From assembly GCF_021646685.1 (NCBI RefSeq), contig NZ_JAKJHW010000001.1, positions 964,688 through 1,028,687 on the forward strand: 64,000 nucleotides of DNA, given 5' to 3'. Within the stretch, counting starts at the first letter, position 1, and the number at the start of each line of letters is the position of its first letter. Positions 36,360-46,006 of the stretch are shown one piece after another. The notes under the pieces are model-generated. The model was not told the origin of the DNA, did not search any database, and saw only the letters and a list, made by a program, of their open reading frames with translations. The DNA comes from Pseudalkalibacillus salsuginis (GTDB lineage Bacteria; Bacillota; Bacilli; Bacillales; Fictibacillaceae). Made by a program: the position numbers and the translations under genes.

Positions 36360-37313
36360 CTATTTCCTACCTCCATAGTGAACCCAATCTTTTGAGCTTC
36401 TGAAGATGAATAGTGTAAACAGGGCAATAATAATGAATAGGATCCATGCGAGTGCACTAGCGTATCCCATATTGTTCTGTAGGAAGGCTTCCCGGAAAAT
36501 GAGATATACATAAAAAAATGTTGCATTATTCGGCCCACCCTCTGTCATTACGTAAGCCTGAGTAAAAGCCTGGAATGCACCAATTAATCCCATGATGAGA
36601 TTAAAGAAAATTACCGGTGTAATGGTTGGAATCGTAACATATCTAAATTTATGCCAAACGTTTCCCCCATCGATATCAACCGCTTCAAGAAGTTGTTTTG
36701 GGACATCCTGTAACCCGGCAAGGAAAATGAGTGCCGTTCCTCCACAACTCCAAACGCTTAAGAGGATTAACGATGGAATGGCAGTGGACTCATCGTATAT
36801 CCACATCAGTGTCGGTAATCCTAAAAAATCCAAAATGGTATTTAGTAATCCAAAATCTGGATTAAAAAGCCACAACCATAATATGTTAGAAGCCACAGCA
36901 GGAACGATGACTGGCAGATAGTACATCGTTCTAAACACCGATTGGCCTTTAACATTCATATTCATCAACAGAGCGACAATCAGAGCAGATAGAAGCGTAA
37001 AAAATGTACTTCCGAAGGCAAAATAAAAAGTAACCCATAGAGACTTTTTAAAATATATATCATTAGTAAAGATATTGACATAGTTTTGAAATCCTACCCA
37101 CTCTGATGCCCCAATAATTTTCCAATTTGTAAAACTCATAATCAAACTTGCAATCATAGGTCCTATTGTCCAGAGAAGCAAGCCTAAAATGGCAGGCAAA
37201 GCAAATATATAGCCTGCTATAGCTTCCTTTCTGTGAAGGCTACGAATTTTTGTTTTTTTTGTAATTTCCTTAGGGACACCTGTTCCTAACTTAATCTCCT
37301 TTTCAAGATTCAT
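36360..37313 (-). CDS. Carbohydrate ABC transporter permease (MalF type)
   Basis: About 317 residues: N-terminal cytoplasmic arm with a basic stretch (KKTKIRSLHRKEAI), six helices and the EAA loop QLLEAVDIDGGNVWHKF (about 221). I place the start at 37313 because AAAAGGAGG lies seven bases upstream, inside the six extra codons of the longer frame. A hairpin at 37350-37381 separates it from the binding-protein gene. Confidence 0.9.
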   Translation of the reverse strand: MNLEKEIKLGTGVPKEITKKTKIRSLHRKEAIAGYIFALPAILGLLLWTIGPMIASLIMSFTNWKIIGASEWVGFQNYVNIFTNDIYFKKSLWVTFYFAFGSTFFTLLSALIVALLMNMNVKGQSVFRTMYYLPVIVPAVASNILWLWLFNPDFGLLNTILDFLGLPTLMWIYDESTAIPSLILLSVWSCGGTALIFLAGLQDVPKQLLEAVDIDGGNVWHKFRYVTIPTITPVIFFNLIMGLIGAFQAFTQAYVMTEGGPNNATFFYVYLIFREAFLQNNMGYASALAWILFIIIALFTLFIFRSSKDWVHYGGRK

Positions 37314-37349
37314 ATGACCCCTCCTTTTCATAGCTTTATAAGGAAGAGA

Positions 37350-37381
37350 AAGTCACGAATATTCAGAAAATTTCGTGACTG
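37350..37381. terminator. Intergenic hairpin between binding protein and permease genes
   Basis: AGTCACGAA / TTCGTGACT with a 12-base loop. No long U run on the minus strand, so it more likely protects the upstream binding-protein mRNA than fully stops transcription. Confidence 0.6.
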
Positions 37382-37388
37382 CCTCAGG

Positions 37389-38768
37389 TTAATTACTGTA
37401 TTTGTCTCCAAACTGTTTCTCTATTTTCGGCATAATATCATCCTTCACAACTTCTTCTGCAGTCTTTTCACCACTCCAAAGTTGATCAAGGGCAGGAGTT
37501 AAAATTTGATTGACCTTGCTTCGATCTTTCCAGTAATAATTAGGATTTTGACGAACATTGTTCATAGCCCAATCAATAACCGCTTCTTTATATTCAGGCG
37601 GATGAACAGGGTTGTCTGTCCATTTTTTAATAAGTTCAGGATCTTTATACCATTGCACTTCGTTCGGCATCCATAAACCACTTTGAATTAATGGCAATGA
37701 ATTTTCAGGATCCATTATAAATTTAAGAAATTCTTTTGTTTCATCCCAATTTTCCTTTGAGTTTTTTGTGTCAAATACTACTATAGGAGTCCCCTCACTA
37801 GAGGTTACAGGTTCCTTGAATTTAGGTAAAACTCCAATTCCTAAATTCAGGTTTTTGTCGACCTTGGCTTTTCCCAGTTCCTGCAATGCCCACTGACCAT
37901 CAAGGGTCATTCCTACTCTTTTGGTTAATAAGGCTGTATCAACATTAGGGATTGTGGATAGGTCTGATGGTTTTGGCATAACATGATGAACATACATTAA
38001 ATCAGCAATTTTTTGTAATGCTTCAATAGTTTCCGGCTCGTCAATCAAAATGTCTTTGCCATCAAGTGAAACGATACCACCACCGTTACTGTAAATATAA
38101 GGTTCATATCTTGTGGAGAAATTATTAACCCCATAGGTTTTAATGTTTTTGGGATCAAAGCCTGGGTCATCGGGATGTTTTCCATTTCGATCGACAGTTA
38201 ATTTTTTTGCAACATCGATGAATTCCTCCCAAGTCCATGCATCTTCTGCCTTTGTAGGTGGATATGGGATGTTTTTTTCATCAAATAAATCCTTGTTATA
38301 ATAGATGTTGTATACTTCATTTGCTACACTAGCCCCACCAATAGGGCCATCGTCATCAAACTGGAAAATAGCATAATCTAATTTTTCATTGATTTCTCCA
38401 GATTCAAAAAGGGGTTTCAAATCTTTAATTTTCCCGTTTTCAAGCCATGTCGGTAATGAACCTTCAGAAAAATATCCAAGGTCTGGCAATGTATTCGAAG
38501 ACGCCATAGTATTCATTTTTTCTAGATAACTTCCTTGAACTTGTTGTGGATTGACTTGAATTTTAGGGTGGGAGTCGTTGAAATCCTTGATTACTCCTTC
38601 AATCGCCTTTTTTTCTAATGGTCCTCCCCAGTAAGTAAATTTCAATTGTACGACACCATCTTTTTTAGTTGTTCCTGTTGCATCGGTCCCACCTAGACAA
38701 CCGGTTATTAAACTAGTAATTAAAAATAGAATTGAAAATATGGTAATGCTCTGCTTAATTCTCACCAT
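37389..38768 (-). CDS. Carbohydrate ABC transporter solute-binding lipoprotein
   Basis: About 459 residues. The signal peptide IFSILFLITSLITGCLGG ends in lipobox ITGC. The mature domain has the family 1 binding-protein pattern (LKFTYWGGPLEKKAIEGVIK; YNIYYNKDLFDEKNIPYPPT; RVGMTLDGQWAL). I place the start at 38768 because AGGAGGT lies nine bases before that ATG; 14 further codons are open upstream but have no site and would spoil the signal peptide. It lies directly behind GH127 in the operon. Confidence 0.9.
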   Translation of the reverse strand: MVRIKQSITIFSILFLITSLITGCLGGTDATGTTKKDGVVQLKFTYWGGPLEKKAIEGVIKDFNDSHPKIQVNPQQVQGSYLEKMNTMASSNTLPDLGYFSEGSLPTWLENGKIKDLKPLFESGEINEKLDYAIFQFDDDGPIGGASVANEVYNIYYNKDLFDEKNIPYPPTKAEDAWTWEEFIDVAKKLTVDRNGKHPDDPGFDPKNIKTYGVNNFSTRYEPYIYSNGGGIVSLDGKDILIDEPETIEALQKIADLMYVHHVMPKPSDLSTIPNVDTALLTKRVGMTLDGQWALQELGKAKVDKNLNLGIGVLPKFKEPVTSSEGTPIVVFDTKNSKENWDETKEFLKFIMDPENSLPLIQSGLWMPNEVQWYKDPELIKKWTDNPVHPPEYKEAVIDWAMNNVRQNPNYYWKDRSKVNQILTPALDQLWSGEKTAEEVVKDDIMPKIEKQFGDKYSN

Positions 38769-38810
38769 TTGATACAAACCTCCTATCAATGTTGGAATAT
38801 CACTTTTCAA

Positions 38811-40757
38811 CTAGCTTTTTTCATTAATCCAAACAAGCATTTCCCCTGGCTTTCGATTGCACCAAGCATAATAAGGTATTGCTTTGATCCTTGTAGGTTT
38901 TCTTTTAGATTCTGCAGGTTGATAAAGTTGCTCGTCCCATCCATAGTCATCTAACCGTTCAGCGTCTCCTGTAATAACAGTCATGCCTCCAAGAAAATCC
39001 TTATCAAAATGAGCGTTAAGTTGGCTATTAAGAGGAAGGTAGATGCTCGGTAAATTACCTCCATTATCAGCTTCTTCTAAACAATAAACGAGTGGTCCAC
39101 GTTGAATAGCGACTTTACCTATATTCCCTCTAACATTTGGATGCGCTTTCATTTTTTCAATTGTCATAGGAAGGTTTAAGTGAATTTCATCCCCCTTTCG
39201 CCATTTGCGAGAAATATAGGCATACCCTTTTTTTACATCATCATTGAGATCGATGACATCCCCATTAACCTTTAAAATTGCCCCTTTGGACCATCCAGGG
39301 ATACGAAGGGCAATTGTAAAAACAGCTTCCTCTTCAGGGAGTATTGTTATATTGATATTTCCATCCCAAGGAAAATTTGATTTCTGGACAATTTTGACCT
39401 TTTGTTCTCCGATATCGAGTTCTCCTTCACTTCCCACATAAAGGTGTACATAAGCTTCGTTTTGATCTGCAGAGTATACATAATGTCCAATGGAGGTAAT
39501 TAGCCTCGCCAAATTAGGTGGGCAACAAGCACAATTGAACCATTTTTGGCGTTCATGCTTTACATGGATCCTATCTTTTCTTTTCAGACTGGCTTTTGGC
39601 CATACTTCTAATGGATTTACGTAAAAGAATTTCTTTCCGTCTAAGTCCATTCCGCTTATCGTTCCGTTAAAGAGAGCACGTTCCATCACATCGGCATATT
39701 GACTATCCTTTTCAAGGTTTAACATTCTTTTTGCCCAAAATACTAAACCTATGGAGGCACAAGTTTCGGTATAACATAAGTCATTAGGAAGGTCATAGTC
39801 GAAAGAAAATGCTTCTCCATGGCTCATAGAGCCTACTCCTGCCGTGATATACATTTGACGTTGGGTAACATTTTCCCATAATCTTTTAGAAGCTTCTTTT
39901 AACGTTTGATCATTTGTTTCTGAAGCCAAGTCAGCCATTGCTGTATACATATACATGGCACGAACAGCATGTCCAATTGCTTCTTTCTGCTCCCTGACAG
40001 GTAAATGTGCTTGATGATAGCTATAGCTCCCATATTCATCAGTCCACCAAGGCTTTTTTTCATCACCTCTCTTTTGTTTTTCAATATCAAAATAATGGGG
40101 AGTTTTACCCCGTTCATCAATAAAATACTTACTTAAATTCAGGTATCGCTTATTATTTGTCACTCTGTAAAGTTTCACAAGCGATAGTTCTATTTCTTGG
40201 TGGCCAGGATATCCAGGCAGTTGATTTTCCCCATGACCAAATATTGAATCAATATGATCAACGAACCGAGACATGATGTCCAATAATTTTCTCTTACCAG
40301 TAGATTGGTAATATGCAACCGCTGCCTCTATCATATGACCTGCACAATATAGCTCATGGTGATCTCGTAAGTTTGTCCATTTTTGATCTGGTTCGTTTAT
40401 AGTAAAATAAGTGTTTAAATATCCGCTTTCTTCTTGTGCTCTTCCAATAAGATCAATCACTTCATCAGCTGTTTTTTCTAACTCAGGATTTGGATCCGTT
40501 TCAAAACTGTAGGCAACTGCCTCTAACCATTTCGCCACATCGCTGTCTTGAAATACATAACCTTTAAACTCCCCTTTCTCTTCTTTCGCTGCGATTCGAA
40601 AGTTTTTAATCGCATGACTTGGTGGTGCATCTGGAATTTGATCATTTAATGCAGCCCATTGATAAGGAATCACTTCATTAATAACTACATCCATATAATT
40701 ACTCCAAAAATTGTCTGTTACTTGAACATCAGTTAATTTACTATCTACTGTTTTCAA
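38811..40757 (-). CDS. Intracellular GH127 beta-L-arabinofuranosidase
   Basis: A 648-residue enzyme of the DUF1680/GH127 family, close in length and layout to HypBA1 of Bifidobacterium longum: an alpha/alpha barrel followed by beta-sandwich domains. The zinc-and-nucleophile cysteines are in KWFNCACCPPNLARL (about residues 415-429), and a Glu in the TETCASIGLVFWAKR region (about 335) corresponds to the fourth ligand. HypBA1 removes beta-1,2-linked L-arabinofuranose from hydroxyproline-linked arabino-oligosaccharides. There is no signal peptide, so substrates must be imported. TTG start behind AAGGAG. It is sandwiched between GH146 and the ABC importer. Confidence 0.92.
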   Translation of the reverse strand: MKTVDSKLTDVQVTDNFWSNYMDVVINEVIPYQWAALNDQIPDAPPSHAIKNFRIAAKEEKGEFKGYVFQDSDVAKWLEAVAYSFETDPNPELEKTADEVIDLIGRAQEESGYLNTYFTINEPDQKWTNLRDHHELYCAGHMIEAAVAYYQSTGKRKLLDIMSRFVDHIDSIFGHGENQLPGYPGHQEIELSLVKLYRVTNNKRYLNLSKYFIDERGKTPHYFDIEKQKRGDEKKPWWTDEYGSYSYHQAHLPVREQKEAIGHAVRAMYMYTAMADLASETNDQTLKEASKRLWENVTQRQMYITAGVGSMSHGEAFSFDYDLPNDLCYTETCASIGLVFWAKRMLNLEKDSQYADVMERALFNGTISGMDLDGKKFFYVNPLEVWPKASLKRKDRIHVKHERQKWFNCACCPPNLARLITSIGHYVYSADQNEAYVHLYVGSEGELDIGEQKVKIVQKSNFPWDGNINITILPEEEAVFTIALRIPGWSKGAILKVNGDVIDLNDDVKKGYAYISRKWRKGDEIHLNLPMTIEKMKAHPNVRGNIGKVAIQRGPLVYCLEEADNGGNLPSIYLPLNSQLNAHFDKDFLGGMTVITGDAERLDDYGWDEQLYQPAESKRKPTRIKAIPYYAWCNRKPGEMLVWINEKS

Positions 40758-40771
40758 CGAATCAACACTCC

Positions 40772-43069
40772 TTATTGGCTCTTTCCAAGCGCGTCAAATT
40801 GTTTTCTACTTACTGTTCGTAAACCAAAAACTCTTCGAACCCTATGACCGTCGTGAGGTTTGAATGTAACTTTGATAACTTCATTTCCATTGACCAATTC
40901 CTGTGGTAGGACATGATTGATATTATAAAACTTATTAACTTCCTTGAACCCCTTAGTGCTATGAAGCAACACAGTATCATTTACCAAAATATCAAATTGA
41001 CAATCTTGTAACTCTTTGGCTTCTGTATAAGTGATAATAAGCATCATTTCAGAATCAGGTTTTACTTTTAAATCATAGGAAAACCATCCGCCAACACCTG
41101 TTTGCCTGTACCCACGATTATTAAGTCTCCCAACGCTAGTATAGTAACCATCAAAATCATGGTCCCTTTCAGGCTGCATTTCTCCTGGCTGTACATAATC
41201 TATTGTGCAATTTTCCATAATTTTCATTCTTTTGCGGGCTTTACGATACTCTTCTTCGGCTTCCTTCCATTCTTCATCCGAAAATACATCCCAATAAACC
41301 GAGTACATTTTATCGTGCATCCTATAAAATGGATAAAGTTTCACATCTTTTAGGTAACCAACATTCGTTTGAAATGTATTCCGTTTCCCTTCTACTGGGT
41401 CAATCCACTTTTCTACTTTTTTGTCATTTGTAATCATAACCGGTGTGTATAAATGTTCTTTAGCTGCTGGATCATTCAGTGGACCTAATTCACCCGCAAG
41501 GACTAAAGGTCCGTACATTACAGCCACTCTGTTTGGATTATCTGGCATACTTTCAAGCCGCAGTGTCATTGGAATATAAACCTCTACCTGATCACCATCC
41601 AACCATGTCCTTTCAATTTCTATATAGGTCCCGGGGTTGCTATCAACTTTCTGTACTTCCCCATTGACTTTTACTTGTATGCCGTTTTCAGCCCAATAAG
41701 GGTAACGAATTAACATTGAAAAATTCACTGGATCTTTAGTAGTTACCTGAAATTTAACTATGTCGTCTTCAGGATAGGTTGTATCTTGTGACAACTTTAT
41801 CCCCTTGCTCTCCCAGTTAAGAGTGGATGAAATAAACTGGTTGATGTAAAGCTTGTCTTTATCATGGAAATAAATGTTACTTCCGTAGTTTGCATGATTT
41901 TCCATCCCCGTTCCGATACAACAAGTAAAATCAAATTTTCTATTGTAATCTTTGAAACCACCCATATCCAATGATAGACAATAGCAAACGGATCCTTCTT
42001 CTGGATTCTGTGATGCTAAAATATGATTAAAAAGAGCTCTTTCGTAATAATCCGCCTTTTCACCTGCTGCCCCCCACTGAAATAAATGACTCGTCAGTTT
42101 TAACATATTATAAGTATTGCACGTTTCCGCAGTATGCGGACCGAGCCGATCATTTAACAAATCCGGCTCTCCAAAATATTCACTAAAGCTATTACCACCG
42201 TTTACATATGAGTGATGCTTTACGACACGATTCCAAAAAAATTCTACAGTCTCTTTACGTTTTACATCATTAGTAAGTTCATATTGCCTAGCTAACCCAA
42301 TTATTTTCGGTATTTGAGTATTTGCATGCTTCCCGGGTAAACAATCCACATTTTCCGAAAGTGGATCCAAAACTTTTTTATGCCAAAAACGTTCTGCAAG
42401 TTTAAGATATTTGGTCTCACCCGTGTCAGCATATAAATCTGCTAGGACTTCATTTATACCACCAATTTCACATACCATTACCTCTTCCATTTGTTGGTCA
42501 CTAATGTTTAAGAATATACCGTGGAGCCAATTTGCAAGTTTAATTTCGATTTCCAATCCTTTTTTATTACCTAATAACTGATACCCATCACGCAGTCCAG
42601 CCATGAGTTTATGTAGCGTATATAAGGGAGCCCATCCTCCATTTAAGTCAAACCCTTTTGACCGGATATTACCTGATGCAACTTCAAGAAATATTTCTTT
42701 ACCTCGTGGAATGCCCGAAACATAACCATCCCCATGTGCATTTTGACAAGTTTCAAGCTCATCAATGATATAGTCGAAACGCTCTTTAAATCTGATATCT
42801 TCCAAAGATGTATAGAACATTGCACAGGCTGATAAATAATGGCCGAGTGTATGACCCGATAAACTCATTGCCTCCCAGCCTTCATACTGCTGAGCTTTTG
42901 GTTTGAGGCCTGCATATTCTCTAAATCTTGCAAGTAGACGATCCGGTTCCAATTGAAGTAAATACTCCTTATTAAGTTCCATTGCATGTTTAAATGGACC
43001 GCTTGAAATTTTTACATCTTTTAAATCAAATGGTTTCGCCTTTGTCTCAACTTGCATCTTTACAACCAT
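40772..43069 (-). CDS. GH146-like beta-L-arabinofuranosidase (DUF1680)
   Basis: About 765 residues. N-terminal motifs GWEAMSLSGHTLGHYLSACA and the cysteine pair in FDFTCCIGTGMENHANYG (about 385) are those of GH146, the sister family of GH127 using the same Cys/Zn chemistry. C-terminal beta domains follow (PVMITNDKKVEKWIDPVEG, then a DUF4986/DUF6805-like end). No signal peptide. I choose ATG at 43069, seven bases behind AAGGAG; the ATG at 43075 touches the site. It is the first gene of the operon. It probably removes beta-L-arabinofuranose with a linkage different from the GH127 enzyme. Confidence 0.88.
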   Translation of the reverse strand: MVVKMQVETKAKPFDLKDVKISSGPFKHAMELNKEYLLQLEPDRLLARFREYAGLKPKAQQYEGWEAMSLSGHTLGHYLSACAMFYTSLEDIRFKERFDYIIDELETCQNAHGDGYVSGIPRGKEIFLEVASGNIRSKGFDLNGGWAPLYTLHKLMAGLRDGYQLLGNKKGLEIEIKLANWLHGIFLNISDQQMEEVMVCEIGGINEVLADLYADTGETKYLKLAERFWHKKVLDPLSENVDCLPGKHANTQIPKIIGLARQYELTNDVKRKETVEFFWNRVVKHHSYVNGGNSFSEYFGEPDLLNDRLGPHTAETCNTYNMLKLTSHLFQWGAAGEKADYYERALFNHILASQNPEEGSVCYCLSLDMGGFKDYNRKFDFTCCIGTGMENHANYGSNIYFHDKDKLYINQFISSTLNWESKGIKLSQDTTYPEDDIVKFQVTTKDPVNFSMLIRYPYWAENGIQVKVNGEVQKVDSNPGTYIEIERTWLDGDQVEVYIPMTLRLESMPDNPNRVAVMYGPLVLAGELGPLNDPAAKEHLYTPVMITNDKKVEKWIDPVEGKRNTFQTNVGYLKDVKLYPFYRMHDKMYSVYWDVFSDEEWKEAEEEYRKARKRMKIMENCTIDYVQPGEMQPERDHDFDGYYTSVGRLNNRGYRQTGVGGWFSYDLKVKPDSEMMLIITYTEAKELQDCQFDILVNDTVLLHSTKGFKEVNKFYNINHVLPQELVNGNEVIKVTFKPHDGHRVRRVFGLRTVSRKQFDALGKSQ

Positions 43070-43524
43070 ATTCATACTCCTTTTTGAAATATTAGTACAA
43101 CTAGATCATTCATTCTCTATTATCCTCCTTTATAAAAATCCTCCTCTCTAATAATTTGACATTTAATTATGCAAGTATAATGACTTTCTCAGTCCTTACT
43201 ATAGGAAAAAAACATTATTTACGATTGGTTTTTAAGTAAAAAAGGATATGGCAAGTAGGTACACTTAAACACTTTTATTGTGTATCTAAAGATGAGAAAC
43301 TAAGGGGGGCGTAATTTGAAGATTAAATAAAAGAAATTGCCAGATAAAACAAGCTATTATCGTTAGAAGAAGTGAAGTTAAAAGATGAAATCTCAAATTT
43401 AACTTTCTCATGAGTCAACTACGACACTATCAAACTGAAGGGAGATTTTATAATACAACTTCTTAAATAACCAACTGTTACATTGATTATACGAATAACC
43501 TCGATGTGGAGCGGACAAAAATAA

Positions 43525-43542
43525 TATACATGTACGTATAAG
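43525..43542. promoter_or_regulatory. AraR-type operator between the GH146 gene and the ppdK remnant
   Basis: ATACATGTACGTATAAG resembles the abfA operator, and about 70 bases of flanking sequence to its right (ATTATATAAAATCATTTC, then ATTCAATGTTTTTTT) resemble the flank of the abfA operator at 31037-31115. It is 450 bases upstream of GH146, so it may serve that operon from afar or be a leftover. The stretch 43076-43524 holds no gene I can support. Confidence 0.5.
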
Positions 43543-43644
43543 AGGTTTTTTAAATTATATAAAATCATTTCAGAAAATTCAATGTTTTTTTAATTAATAA
43601 GTAATTAGTTGGATTTAAATAGTCTTCTACAATTTGCTAAAATT

Positions 43645-44280
43645 TTTTTACTTACAGTACCAATCATGTACGTATATTTTGGACTTTATCGTACAGAGCA
43701 TATGTTTATGGATGCCTCACGCATCCCTACGGTACAAAGTATGATTCTTTCTGAAACTACCGAGGAACGGAAAGACGCTCTCGATCAACTCCTGCCTATG
43801 CAACAGCAGGATTTTGAGCAAATTTTTGAAACGATGCAAGGACATCCGATTACCGTTCGCTTATTAGATCCACCACTCCATGAGTTTTTGCCGGACAAAG
43901 AAGAACTGCTCGTTGATGTGACAAAGCTGCAACTGACCGAACCTTATTCATTCAAGATACAGGAAAAGCAAAAATTCTTACGGAAAGTAAGGCTATAAGA
44001 AGAATCGAATCCTATGTTAGGACATCGGGGCTGCCGCTTAGGTATGATGCATCCTGAAATTTACGAAATGCAAGTCATGGCCATTTTTAATGCGATGTCC
44101 AACGTTATGACCAAAGGAATCAACGTTAAATCCGAAATCATGATTCCTTTGGTCAGCCATGTGAATGAATTGAAAGCAATGCGTCAACTGGTGATTAATA
44201 TTGGTGAGCAAGTCCAGGGAGAAACAGGACTTGCATTCGCCTACACGGCTTGCAGCAGCTCAGGCAACTATACGTCATGA
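43645..44280 (+). pseudogene. Pyruvate phosphate dikinase fragment (ppdK remnant)
   Basis: An internal piece of PPDK: GLYRTEHMFMDASRIPTVQS (normally GLCRTEHMF, so the conserved Cys is Tyr here), then TVRLLDPPLHEFLPDKEELL and, after an in-frame TAA at 43996, MLGHRGCRLGMMHPEIYEMQ and VKSEIMIPLVSHVNELKAMR. It ends at GLAFAYTA, before the catalytic C-terminal part. Roughly 205 of about 880 residues remain. Both ends are replaced by unrelated sequence. It cannot make a working enzyme. Confidence 0.85.
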
Positions 44281-44384
44281 GCAAAGTAGTCCTATAAAAG
44301 AACCTCAGTTCAATTAAATGAGGAAAGAGAACCCTCTTCTTGAATAAGATAATACGATAATGGACGATCTAAGTAATAATTAAT

Positions 44385-44428
44385 AAGGAACTCTAAACAA
44401 CTCCTGTGATGATGTTTAGGGTTCCTTT
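44385..44428. terminator. Hairpin terminator
   Basis: AAGGAACTCTAAACA / TGTTTAGGGTTCCTTT with one mismatch and a T-rich right flank, about 100 bases downstream of the ppdK remnant. Confidence 0.7.
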
Positions 44429-44454
44429 CTTTGTATGTGCTAATCCTCACATTA

Positions 44455-44720
44455 ATAAATCTTTATATTCTTCAAAGTCATAATCATCTATAAAATACCC
44501 TGACACAATAGTGCCAAGGTTTTATCAATTTAGTAAAGTTGATTATATTGTTCGCGTTCCCAACAATATAATCCTTATATATTTCAGGGTTCTTTCATAA
44601 GCTCTGCCCAATACACTTTCCGATTGTCCAACGTAATAAATATCTTTCACACAATTATGGATGATATAAATACCTGATAAATTATTTTGGCTTTCTCTTA
44701 CATTTTTATTTCTAAATTCA
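44455..44720 (-). pseudogene. Broken GIY-YIG domain gene
   Basis: On the minus strand NNLSGIYIIHNCVKDIYYVG then QSESVLGRAYE is read, with GIY and YVG spaced as in GIY-YIG nucleases and the conserved Arg following. A frameshift after AYER leads to PEIYKDYIVGNANNIINFTK and KLIKPWHYCVRVFYR. No start codon with a ribosome-binding site remains. GIY-YIG genes occur in mobile elements and as stand-alone proteins; which kind is unclear. Confidence 0.6.
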
Positions 44721-44918
44721 AGTATCTCTTGTGGAGGAAATTGTTAAGGAATTAGCACAAGATACTATATTTAAAAATTATCCAATCCGAGTTTATCATC
44801 ATTCGGAGGTTCATCTGATGTAGAGAAGTCCGTATCAGAACAAAATTGATAAATTTTAAAAACCTCTTTAAGTACCTTTACATTTACACATGGAGATGAC
44901 GTTACTCTTTTCAATACT

Positions 44919-45971
44919 TTATGCCCAAATATCTCCTATATTGAATCCGTTTGGAAAAGGGTCTGTTGGATCAAGTACATAAGTGTTAAATCCGGTAATC
45001 CAAGCCTCACCGCTAACTGTAGGAACTACTGCTTTATAGTCACCAAGTTTTACTTCCTCAACAAGACGCCCATTATATACTGTCCCTAAAATCCCCTCAT
45101 GTCGAAAGTCTTGATTTAATTTCAATTCACCCTTAGCATACAAGGTAGCCATTTTTGCACTAGTTCCAGTCCCACAAGGACACCGATCCAGAGCACCCGT
45201 CCATGTAGAAGGGTCATCCCAGTCAAGATCTCCGGAAGCAACGTTAACAACATTTTTCCAATCTGCTTCAGAATTTGTAGATGGTCCAGAAAGCTGAGAA
45301 ATAGTAATACCGACTCCTGGATAATCAGGATGTTCTACAGGTAATTGTTCCTGAGCAGCCTTGCGGATCATAGAGGAAATACGGGCAATTTCACGACCAT
45401 GTTCAGGGATAAGTTCAAGTCCCTTAAACTGGCGTACGTCAGCAATAACATAGAACATCCCTCCCCATCCTACATCCACCTTTACTTTTCCCAAATGAGG
45501 TACATCAATTTCTGCATCTATATATGGTGCAAAAGCCGGAACATTCTTAAATGTTACGTTCGTAACTTTACCATTTGAACACTCTGCTTTTACACGAATA
45601 AGTCCAGCAGGAGCTTCAAGTGTTAGTTCAGTAACTGGTTCCTGCATGGGCAGCATGCCCGTTTCCAAAAGTACTGTAACAACAGCGATGGTATTGCCAC
45701 CAGACATAACTGGATATTCAACCTGCTCCATTATAATGTAACCAGCATCTGCATTCGGATGCTTCGGGGGCACGATAAGGTTACAACACAGAGGTGGATA
45801 TCCCCTTGGTTCCCTTAACATAAGCTTTCGAAGCTGATCATCGTTTTTTTCAAGCCAACACATCTGCTCAAAAACTGTTTTTCCAGGTATATTAGGGACT
45901 CCTCCAGTAATTACACGCAGAGGCTCCCCAGAATGAGTGTCTACAGCATGGATCATTCTTTTAAAACTCAT
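44919..45971 (-). CDS. Proline racemase family enzyme (hydroxyproline epimerase / trans-3-hydroxyproline dehydratase)
   Basis: A 350-residue member of the proline racemase superfamily. The two catalytic sites read PVMSGGNTIAVVTVLLETG (about residues 87-105, Ser where proline racemases have Cys) and DRCPCGTGTSAKMATLYAKG (about 254-273, Cys kept). The Ser/Cys pair rules out a classical proline racemase and is found in hydroxyproline-acting members. The neighbouring ornithine-cyclodeaminase-type reductases fit a trans-3-hydroxy-L-proline route (dehydration to pyrroline-2-carboxylate, then reduction to proline), but 4-hydroxyproline epimerisation is also possible. Cytoplasmic, no signal peptide. 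Intact. Confidence 0.85.
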   Translation of the reverse strand: MSFKRMIHAVDTHSGEPLRVITGGVPNIPGKTVFEQMCWLEKNDDQLRKLMLREPRGYPPLCCNLIVPPKHPNADAGYIIMEQVEYPVMSGGNTIAVVTVLLETGMLPMQEPVTELTLEAPAGLIRVKAECSNGKVTNVTFKNVPAFAPYIDAEIDVPHLGKVKVDVGWGGMFYVIADVRQFKGLELIPEHGREIARISSMIRKAAQEQLPVEHPDYPGVGITISQLSGPSTNSEADWKNVVNVASGDLDWDDPSTWTGALDRCPCGTGTSAKMATLYAKGELKLNQDFRHEGILGTVYNGRLVEEVKLGDYKAVVPTVSGEAWITGFNTYVLDPTDPFPNGFNIGDIWA

Positions 45972-46006
45972 ATCTTATCACTCCTATGCTTTTTATTCCA
46001 TATTCA

